64,000 nucleotides of DNA from Arthrobacter mobilis (GTDB taxonomy: Bacteria; Actinomycetota; Actinomycetes; Actinomycetales; Micrococcaceae): NCBI RefSeq assembly GCF_012395835.1, contig NZ_JAAZSQ010000001.1:62001-126000 (forward strand). Direction: 5' to 3'. Position 1 is the stretch's first letter; each line of letters starts with the position of its first letter. The notes under the pieces are model-generated. The model searched no databases, was not told the DNA's origin, and was given only the letters and a program-made list of their open reading frames with translations. This document shows, piece after piece, positions 58,334-64,000 of the stretch. Position numbers and translations under genes: made by a program.

Positions 58334-59042
58334 AGAAGCCTCCGTTGATGCTGATGTTCTCACCGTGAATGAACGAGGCCGCCGGGCTGCACAGGAATCC
58401 GATCACCGCAGCCACTTCGTCCGCGGTCCCGTAGCGGCCCAGCGGTGTGCTGCGCAGGATCGTGTCCCCGGCGGCCTCCCGCAGCGGCCGGGTCATGGGG
58501 TTGTCGATGATGCCCGGGGACACCGCGTTGATGCGCCGCTGCCCGCCGAGCTCCCACATGAGCGAGCGCATCAGGCCCAGCAGTCCGGCCTTGCTCGCCG
58601 CGTAGTGCGCATGGCCCTTGCTCCCGCGCAGTCCCGCGATGGAGCTGACCAGGACGATGGAGGCGTCCGGAGCCAGCCGGGGCAGCGCCGCGTTGATCAT
58701 CCGGTACACCGCAGTGAGGTTGATCTCGAGGCAGCCCTGCCACTCGTCCTCGCTGATGTCGGCGAAGCCGCGGGCCGGATAGATGCCGGCAGCGAGGACC
58801 AGATAGTCGATCCTTTCGCCGGCCGCGGCAACGGTAGCGCGGGCCGACTCCGGATCCTGCGCGTCGTAGCCGGTGTAGCTGAAGTTTTCCGCATCCCCGG
58901 CCGGCAGCCGCCGGTGCGCGGGTGCCAGGTCCGCGGACACCACGCGGACGCCGCGGGCCAGCAGCAGCCTGGCGACGGCCTGGCCGATCGATCCTTCACC
59001 GCCGGTGACGACGGCTGTCCGCTGGTGGTCCTGGACGGCCAC
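58323..59042 (-). CDS. short-chain dehydrogenase/reductase
   Basis: This 239-residue classical SDR has TGGEGSIGQAVARLL as its cofactor loop, LAAGIYPARG, the catalytic Ser in VLVSSIAGL and YAASK (YxxxK). The acidic Asp at the end of the second strand (SADLAPAH) suggests NAD(H). GTG 59042 follows AAGGAG. The gene overlaps the next SDR by 11 bases and lies 86 bases downstream of the transporter gene with a hairpin in between. Two similar but non-identical SDRs side by side suggest two steps, or two stereo-isomers, of one catabolic route. Confidence 0.92.
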   Translation of the reverse strand: MAVQDHQRTAVVTGGEGSIGQAVARLLLARGVRVVSADLAPAHRRLPAGDAENFSYTGYDAQDPESARATVAAAGERIDYLVLAAGIYPARGFADISEDEWQGCLEINLTAVYRMINAALPRLAPDASIVLVSSIAGLRGSKGHAHYAASKAGLLGLMRSLMWELGGQRRINAVSPGIIDNPMTRPLREAAGDTILRSTPLGRYGTADEVAAVIGFLCSPAASFIHGENISINGGFYVN

Positions 59043-59060
59043 AATTTCTCCTTATCTACG

Positions 59061-59098
59061 GCCGCGGGCCCGCCCTGAAGGGCGGACCCGCGGCTTTT
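59061..59098. terminator. 16-bp hairpin between transporter and SDR genes
   Basis: GCCGCGGGCCCGCCCT (59061-59076) pairs with AGGGCGGACCCGCGGC (59079-59094), one C-A mismatch, two-base centre. T4 follows on the plus strand only. On the minus strand, where the genes run, it precedes the SDR ribosome site by about 10 bases, so it may act as a partial terminator. Confidence 0.6.
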
Positions 59099-59128
59099 CC
59101 GGTGATGGTGTGGGGCCTGCCCCCATCC

Positions 59129-60487
59129 CTAGCGGATCGGCTCCCGCTCCCCGTCCAGCGTGGACAGGTCGAGTCCGCGGGTTTCCTTGAGCATGGAGAG
59201 CGCAATGGCCGAGATGGCGAGGACGGCCAGCACGTAGACCACGATCGGCAGCGTGCTGTCGAACTTATTCATCAGCATGGTGGCGATCATCGGCGCGATG
59301 GAACCGGCGAAGATCGTGGCGATCTGGTAGGTGAAGGAGGAGCCCGAATAGCGCATGCGAGTCGGGAAGATCTCCGACATCAGGGCGGCCTGAGGTGCGT
59401 AGGCCGCGGCCTGGACGGTGAGGCCGAAAGCGGTGCTGGCGAAGATTGCCCAGAAGTTGCCCGTGTTCAGTGCAGGAAAGAACGTCACGGCCCAGACAAA
59501 CAGGCCCGCGTAGCCGATGCCGATCGCACCCTTGCGGCCGATCTTGTCGGAGAGCCAGCCACCGCCGAGCATGGCGAAGATCTGCACGACGTTGGCCAGG
59601 AAGAGCACCAGCAGAATCATCGAGTAATCGGCCTTGACCTGGACGGTCAGGTAGGAGATCGAGAAGACGATCATCAGGTAGTAGGACGAGTTCTCGCCGA
59701 TGCGCATGATCAGGGCCTTGGTGATGCGGCCGGGGTAGGTACCCAGAACTTCGCGGAGCGTTGCCGCTTCCTGCTGGGCCTCGCGCTGCCTGCGCATCGC
59801 CTCGAGATACACCGGAGCGTCTTCGACGGTGCGGCGGATCATGTAGCCGATGAAGATGATCAGGGCGGAGAGCCAGAAGGCAACACGCCAGCCCCAGGAC
59901 ATGAAAGCGGACTCCTCGAGGATCCAGGACAGGCCCAGCATGACGACGGTTGCCAGCACGTTGCCGACCGGGGCGGCGGCCTGCGGGAAGCTGGCCCAGA
60001 AACCGCGCTGGTGTTCGGGGCTGTGCTCGCTGACCAGCAGGACCGCGCCGCCCCATTCGCCGCCGACCGCGAAACCCTGGAGGAACCGCAGGAGCACCAG
60101 CAGGACCGGGGCCCAGTAGCCGATGGTCTGGAAGCCGGGCAGGCAGCCCATCAGGAAGGTGGCTGCGCCGACCAGCAGCAGGCTGAACTGCAGCAGCTTC
60201 TTGCGTCCGTAACGGTCGCCGAAGTGTCCGAAGACCAGGCCCCCGAGCGGGCGGGCCACGAAGCCGACGGCGTAGGTGGCGAAGGCGGCGATGATGCCGT
60301 CCAGCGGGTTCCCGGTCTTGGGGAAGAACAGTGCCCCGAAGACCAGCGTCGAGGCGGTGCCGTAGATGAAGAACTCGTACCATTCGGCGACGGTGCCGGC
60401 CATGGAGGCGGCCACCACGCGCTTGATGCGCGACTGAGGCGGCTGCTGCCGGTTCCGCACGCCGGCCTGGTTCAGGGCTTGTGCCAT
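59129..60487 (-). CDS. MFS transporter, metabolite:H+ symporter (MHS) family
   Basis: This 452-residue transporter has 12 predicted helices with an MHS signature: the loop 2-3 motif FGHFGDRYGRKKLLQFSLLL, FLQGFAVGGEWGGAVLLVSE and the corresponding SDKIGRKGAIGIGYAGLFVW in the second half. The N-terminal MAGTVAEWYEFFIYGTASTL (EWYDFF-type) is a hallmark of MHS family members such as ShiA, ProP and KgtP. It imports a carboxylate or similar metabolite with protons, likely the substrate for the two SDR enzymes encoded downstream. Confidence 0.93.
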   Translation of the reverse strand: MAQALNQAGVRNRQQPPQSRIKRVVAASMAGTVAEWYEFFIYGTASTLVFGALFFPKTGNPLDGIIAAFATYAVGFVARPLGGLVFGHFGDRYGRKKLLQFSLLLVGAATFLMGCLPGFQTIGYWAPVLLVLLRFLQGFAVGGEWGGAVLLVSEHSPEHQRGFWASFPQAAAPVGNVLATVVMLGLSWILEESAFMSWGWRVAFWLSALIIFIGYMIRRTVEDAPVYLEAMRRQREAQQEAATLREVLGTYPGRITKALIMRIGENSSYYLMIVFSISYLTVQVKADYSMILLVLFLANVVQIFAMLGGGWLSDKIGRKGAIGIGYAGLFVWAVTFFPALNTGNFWAIFASTAFGLTVQAAAYAPQAALMSEIFPTRMRYSGSSFTYQIATIFAGSIAPMIATMLMNKFDSTLPIVVYVLAVLAISAIALSMLKETRGLDLSTLDGEREPIR

Positions 60488-60677
60488 CGTAAAAACTCCT
60501 CGCTGCTTGGGTGATGACGATCACGCTCATGCCAGCATTCCTGCTCCGGGCAACAGCGGCTATGGAGGAGTTCACACACATTCACCCGGCGGGTGTAGAT
60601 ATGCGTCAGCTGCTTCGATCACCTGTTCGACCGCGCGCCTAGTCGACCGCGGGCGGCAGTTCCCGGCGGCCGCCGGC

Positions 60678-61307
60678 CTACCCGGCCGTGGCCGAGCCGC
60701 GCACCAGCGGGTTCGCCGGGTTCCATCCCGGTCCGAGGGTGAACTCCTCGTCCACCTCCACGCTGAAGCCGGCTGCCCGGAGGGCGGCCACGGTGTCCCG
60801 GTTGGGGTGGCAGCCCTGGGCCGCGAAGGACCACAGCGGCTGGACGGCGTCCTGGATCCTGGCGTGCCGGCCGGTGCCGCGGACGTGTTCGAGGAAGAGC
60901 AGGCTGCCGCCGGGCTTGAGCACACGCCGGGCCTCGGCCAGGGCGGCGGCCTGGTCCGGGACCGTGCACAGCACCAGGGTGAAGACGACGGCGTCGGCGG
61001 CCGCATCGTCCACGGGCAGGGCCTCGGCGCTGCCGGCCGCGACGGTGGCCCGGGCGGCCGCACCGGAGGACGCGGCCGCCAGCTTCGCCGCCAGCCGCCG
61101 GCGCATGTTCGGATCCGGTTCCACCGCGGTCACCGTACATGCGGCCGGGAAGTGCGGCAGGTTCGCTCCGGTGCCCGCGCCGACGTCAACCACGTTCCCG
61201 CTGAGTCCGGACAGCAGCGCGGCACGCCGCCAGCCCAGCTCCGTGGCCTCGGCCCGGCGCATCGAGGGGTCGTACAGGTAGGCGAACAGGGCGCTCCCAA
61301 GGCCCAC
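60678..61307 (-). CDS. class I SAM-dependent methyltransferase
   Basis: This 209-residue methyltransferase has motif I VVDVGAGTGANLPHF, acidic motif II VEPDP, AVVFTLVLCTVPDQAAALAE (motif IV), then LKPGGSLLFLEHVRGTG. The layout and SAEALPVDDAAADAVVF resemble UbiE/COQ5- and Rv-type phosphatidylethanolamine-like methyltransferases (YLYDPSMRRAEATELGWRRA start). Target unknown. The start, MGLGSALFAYLYDP, lies 3 bases beyond the stop of the DJ-1-like gene, so the two form an operon. Confidence 0.9.
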   Translation of the reverse strand: MGLGSALFAYLYDPSMRRAEATELGWRRAALLSGLSGNVVDVGAGTGANLPHFPAACTVTAVEPDPNMRRRLAAKLAAASSGAAARATVAAGSAEALPVDDAAADAVVFTLVLCTVPDQAAALAEARRVLKPGGSLLFLEHVRGTGRHARIQDAVQPLWSFAAQGCHPNRDTVAALRAAGFSVEVDEEFTLGPGWNPANPLVRGSATAG

Positions 61308-61310
61308 GGG

Positions 61311-62012
61311 CTACCTTTCCAGCGCCTCGAGCACCGTGCGGGCGACGTCGGTGCTGGACTGCGGGTTCTGCCCGCTGATCAGGTTGCCGTCCACCACCAC
61401 GTGGCTCTGCCAGGCCGGCCCGGTCTGCACGTCCGCGCCCTTCTCGCGCAGGGCGGACTCGAGCAGCCAGGGCGTGTTCTCCCCGGTGCCGCCGGCCAGT
61501 TCCTCTTCGTTGGTGAAGACGGCCAGCCGGCGGCCGGCGAAGGCGAAGCGGCCGCCGTCGTCGATGGCGCTGAGCAGGCCGGCGGGGCCGTGGCAGAACG
61601 GCGCGATGATTTTGCCGTCCGCCTGGGCCTTGAGCAGGATCCGGCGCAGGTCCGGATCCTCGAAGAGGTCCGCCATCGGGCCGTGCCCGCCGGGCAGGAC
61701 CACGGCGTCGTAGTCCCCGGCGTCCACGTCGGCCAGGGCCAGCGGCGCGCGCAGTTCGTCCTCGATGTCGTGCAGGTAGCCGGCCAGTTCGTCGGCCCTC
61801 TCCAGGCCGCCGGCGCCCTGCGGGCTCAGGCTGGCCAGGTCGGCGGTGGGTTTGGCGCCGCCGGGGGTGGCGATGTCGATGCTGTGCCCGGCCTCCGTGA
61901 GCATCCGGTGGGCGGTCACGAGTTCCTCGGCCCAGTAGCCGGTGGGGTGCCGCGAGCCGTCCTTCATCAGCAGGGAGTCCGCGGCGGAGACCACCATCAG
62001 GATTCTGGCCAT
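61311..62012 (-). CDS. DJ-1/PfpI family protein (Hsp31/glyoxalase-like)
   Basis: This 233-residue protein has the DJ-1 superfamily fold: VLPGGHGPMADLFED before the nucleophile elbow PFCHGPAGLL (catalytic Cys), and RLAVFTNEEELAGGTGENTP at the end, typical of the Hsp31-type branch. Such proteins act as methylglyoxal glyoxalases or chaperones under stress. Length is longer than PfpI and matches Hsp31-like members. It is co-oriented with the methyltransferase gene, which follows by three bases, and the start ATG 62012 lies after an AGGAGC ribosome site. Confidence 0.92.
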   Translation of the reverse strand: MARILMVVSAADSLLMKDGSRHPTGYWAEELVTAHRMLTEAGHSIDIATPGGAKPTADLASLSPQGAGGLERADELAGYLHDIEDELRAPLALADVDAGDYDAVVLPGGHGPMADLFEDPDLRRILLKAQADGKIIAPFCHGPAGLLSAIDDGGRFAFAGRRLAVFTNEEELAGGTGENTPWLLESALREKGADVQTGPAWQSHVVVDGNLISGQNPQSSTDVARTVLEALER

Positions 62013-62171
62013 GCTGTGCTCCTGTCCTTGGGGCTGCCTGCGAGTCTAGTAGCGCCGCCCCGGCGGGCCAATGCCTCGGGCCGATGCGCCGGGCCAAGGC
62101 CCCGGTGATCGGATCGTGGAGGCGCGGGCCTGAGCCGGCAGCGGGTTGGGGAATGGTTTAACCTGCGGCGT

Positions 62172-62180
62172 TGTTATATC
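62172..62180 (+). promoter_or_regulatory. extended -10 element of the subtilase gene
   Basis: TG-T-TATATC (62172-62180) fits an extended -10 (TGnTATAAT). It lies 60 bases upstream of the subtilase ATG; a convincing -35 box is not seen. Confidence 0.35.
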
Positions 62181-62240
62181 CCTCGACCCCGGACTCCCAG
62201 CCAGCGTCCGGTCCTTCCAGACCCGCACCCGAGGATCCCG

Positions 62241-64000
62241 ATGTCCATATTCCGGAGCACCGCCGCCACAGCGGCTGCCGCCTGCCTGTCCCTGCTGTTC
62301 GGCCCGGTCATCCAGCTTCCGGCAGCTGCCGCAGCCGCTGCCGCCGAGCTGCCCGAACCGGCCGCCCACGAGGTCCGCGAAGCCCCCGAAGGTTCAGTCA
62401 CGGACCGGTTCATCGTCAAGTTCAGCGATGCGTCCCGGCGCAGCCCGGCCGAGCGGGACCGCGCCTACGACCGGGCCGCCGGCGCCGTCGGCACCGCGGC
62501 GGAGGAGAAGCGCACCACCGCCGACGGGGCGAAGGTGATCGAAACCGGCCGGGAGCTCAGCGCCGCCGATGCCGGCAAGCTCGCCGGCGCCCTCGAAGCC
62601 CGCGCCGACGTCGAGTACGCCGAGCCGGACATCCTGTTCCGGCCGGTCATGACCCCCAATGACACCCACTACGGACTGCAGTGGGACCTGTCCGGGGACC
62701 AGGCCGGGATGCGGATGCCCGCGGCCTGGGACCTGGCCACCGGTGCCGGCACGGTCGTGGCCGTCGTCGACACCGGCATCACCGCCCACAGCGACCTCGA
62801 TGTCAATGTCCTGCCCGGCTACGACATGATCTCCGATGCCGGCGTCTCCCGGGACGGCAACGGCCGGGATCCCTCGGCCCGGGACGAAGGCGACTGGTGC
62901 GAGGCCGAGGCCTCCTCCTGGCACGGCACCCACGTCGCCGGGACCATCGCCGCCGTCGCCAACAACGGCAAGGGCGTCACCGGCGTCGCCTACGACGCCA
63001 GGATCCTGCCGGTCCGCGCCCTGGGAGCGTGCGGCGGCTACCTGTCCGACATCTCCGACTCGGTGATCTGGGCGGCCGGGGGCAGCGTGCCGGGTGCGCC
63101 GGCCAACCCGAACCCGGCCGACGTGATCAACCTGAGCCTGGGGGCCCAGGCTGCCTGCACCACCGGCATGCAGAGCGCCATCGACTTTGCCACCGGCACC
63201 GGTGCCTCCGTGGTGGTCGCTGCCGGCAACGAGAACCAGCCGGCGGCGAACGTCGCACCCGCCAACTGCGCCAACGTCATCACCGTGGCCTCCTCGGGCC
63301 CCGACGGAAGCCGCGCCCCCTACTCGAACTACGGTTCGTCCGTGGACGTGACCGCCCCCGGCGGGGACATGACCGACTCCTGGAAGGGCGGCATCGCCTC
63401 CACCATGAACGACGGCACCACCACGCCGTCGGGCGAAAGCTATGCCTACTCCGAGGGCACCTCCATGGCCGCCCCGCATGTCGCCGGGCTGGCCGCGCTG
63501 ATGCTCTCCGCCGGCCCGGGCCTGGCCCCGGCGGATCTCGAAGCGCAGCTGAAGGCCACCGCCCGGCCCATCACCTCCTGCAGCGCCGGCTGCGGGGCCG
63601 GACTGGTGGACGCCGCCGCGGCCGTCGGCGCCGCTGGCCCCGTGTCCGAACCGGCTCCCTCGCCGGCAGCGGAACCGGCCGAACCCACCCTGTCCGCCGG
63701 CAGCCCGGCCATCACCGGCACCGCGGCCGTCGGTGCCACGCTGACCGCCGACCCCGGCACCTGGACCCCGGGCACCACCTTGGCCTACCAGTGGAACCGG
63801 AACGGGACCGCCATCCCGGGCGCGGCGGCGAAGAGCTACACCCCGGTCCCGGACGATGCCGGCGCCACCCTCACCGTCACCGTGACCGGAAGCCAGGACG
63901 GCTACGCCCCGGCGTCCGCCACCTCCGCGGCCACCGTGCCCGTGGCCGCAGGCACCCTGCAGACCTCCGCTCCGACCATCTCAGGCACGGTGAAGGTGGG
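62241..64000 (+). CDS. secreted S8 subtilisin-like peptidase (3' end outside window)
   Basis: The first 586 codons are visible. A signal peptide (about residues 1-38, with AAAAAA-type end) is followed by a propeptide (I9-like, SVTDRFIVKFSDASRRSPAE). The catalytic domain contains Asp177 (VVDTGI), His228 (HGTHVAG) and Ser408 (GTSMAAPH), the complete subtilase triad. From about residue 475 a Pro/Ala linker leads into Ig-like repeats (PAITGTAAVGATLTADPGTW) that continue out of the window; these often bind cell wall or substrates. The peptidase would act outside the cell. The stop is not seen. Confidence 0.93.
   Translation, partial: MSIFRSTAATAAAACLSLLFGPVIQLPAAAAAAAAELPEPAAHEVREAPEGSVTDRFIVKFSDASRRSPAERDRAYDRAAGAVGTAAEEKRTTADGAKVIETGRELSAADAGKLAGALEARADVEYAEPDILFRPVMTPNDTHYGLQWDLSGDQAGMRMPAAWDLATGAGTVVAVVDTGITAHSDLDVNVLPGYDMISDAGVSRDGNGRDPSARDEGDWCEAEASSWHGTHVAGTIAAVANNGKGVTGVAYDARILPVRALGACGGYLSDISDSVIWAAGGSVPGAPANPNPADVINLSLGAQAACTTGMQSAIDFATGTGASVVVAAGNENQPAANVAPANCANVITVASSGPDGSRAPYSNYGSSVDVTAPGGDMTDSWKGGIASTMNDGTTTPSGESYAYSEGTSMAAPHVAGLAALMLSAGPGLAPADLEAQLKATARPITSCSAGCGAGLVDAAAAVGAAGPVSEPAPSPAAEPAEPTLSAGSPAITGTAAVGATLTADPGTWTPGTTLAYQWNRNGTAIPGAAAKSYTPVPDDAGATLTVTVTGSQDGYAPASATSAATVPVAAGTLQTSAPTISGTVKV

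Noticed and set aside
1-64000. tRNA, rRNA, CRISPR array, transposase or integrase
   Set aside because: None was seen in reading the window; short RNA genes cannot be fully excluded without a covariance search.

Overview
The window is about 70% G+C with strong GC3 bias. It carries a DUF222/HNH endonuclease, an actinobacterial Holin-X protein, a PucR-type regulator and many translationally coupled, GTG-started genes. This points to a high-GC actinobacterium, most likely an Arthrobacter-like Micrococcaceae chromosome. I found no tRNA, rRNA, CRISPR array, transposase or integrase. The identifications rest on motif reading only; no database search was possible.

Layout. At 1-1.25 kb lies the 5' part of jetA (DUF3375), the first subunit of a Wadjet-type SMC complex whose remaining genes would lie beyond the left edge. 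At 1.3-6.7 kb are a GntR regulator, a ThDP-dependent enzyme, a gluconokinase, a TRIC-type channel and small proteins. At 6.8-11.3 kb a lipoprotein is followed by a two-module Lrp/AsnC regulator, a DUF5058 plus partner membrane-protein pair and an M20 amidohydrolase, closed by a perfect hairpin. At 11.3-14.3 kb are a DUF2231 protein, the DUF222/HNH protein with a leaderless-looking promoter, and an unknown protein. At 14.5-18.4 kb a YtcJ-like amidohydrolase and an APC permease form an operon, divergent from a TetR regulator across a strikingly A+T-rich palindrome. At 18.5-23.9 kb are an HExxH-bearing unknown protein, an NTF2-like protein, and an IclR / maleate isomerase / MatC-like transporter / flavin reductase group. 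At 23.9-26.7 kb are a MocR regulator and two GNAT acetyltransferases. At 26.7-32.6 kb is an overlapping AddB-like/AddA-like nuclease-helicase pair. At 32.7-36.1 kb are an NAD(P)-binding epimerase-like protein, a TetR regulator, an alpha/beta hydrolase and a RibD-C/DHFR-like protein.

From 36.1 to 45 kb the sequence looks accessory, with longer intergenic stretches and lower G+C. It holds a 46-residue HTH protein, a stand-alone HsdR-N nuclease, a PLD nuclease/SF2 helicase/DUF3427 protein, a single-pass membrane protein, and a Na+/H+ antiporter. The last ~94 bp of the antiporter gene are repeated 1,180 bp downstream, on the far side of an inserted low-G+C gene. This block is the best candidate for defence-related or recently acquired DNA.

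At 45-51.8 kb are a cupin protein, a shikimate dehydrogenase-like protein and a cell-envelope/stress block: LapA-like, PRC-barrel/DUF2382, helical proteins, Holin-X, YihY/BrkB and small proteins. At 51.8-60.5 kb is a catabolic cluster. Alcohol dehydrogenase, Baeyer-Villiger-type monooxygenase and esterase genes overlap end to end, and a GAF/PucR activator is divergent from them. Two SDR genes and an MHS-family transporter form an adjoining operon. The genes fit uptake of an alcohol, oxidation to a ketone, oxygen insertion to an ester or lactone, and hydrolysis. The window ends with a methyltransferase, a DJ-1/PfpI protein and the start of a secreted subtilase (S8) with Ig-like repeats.
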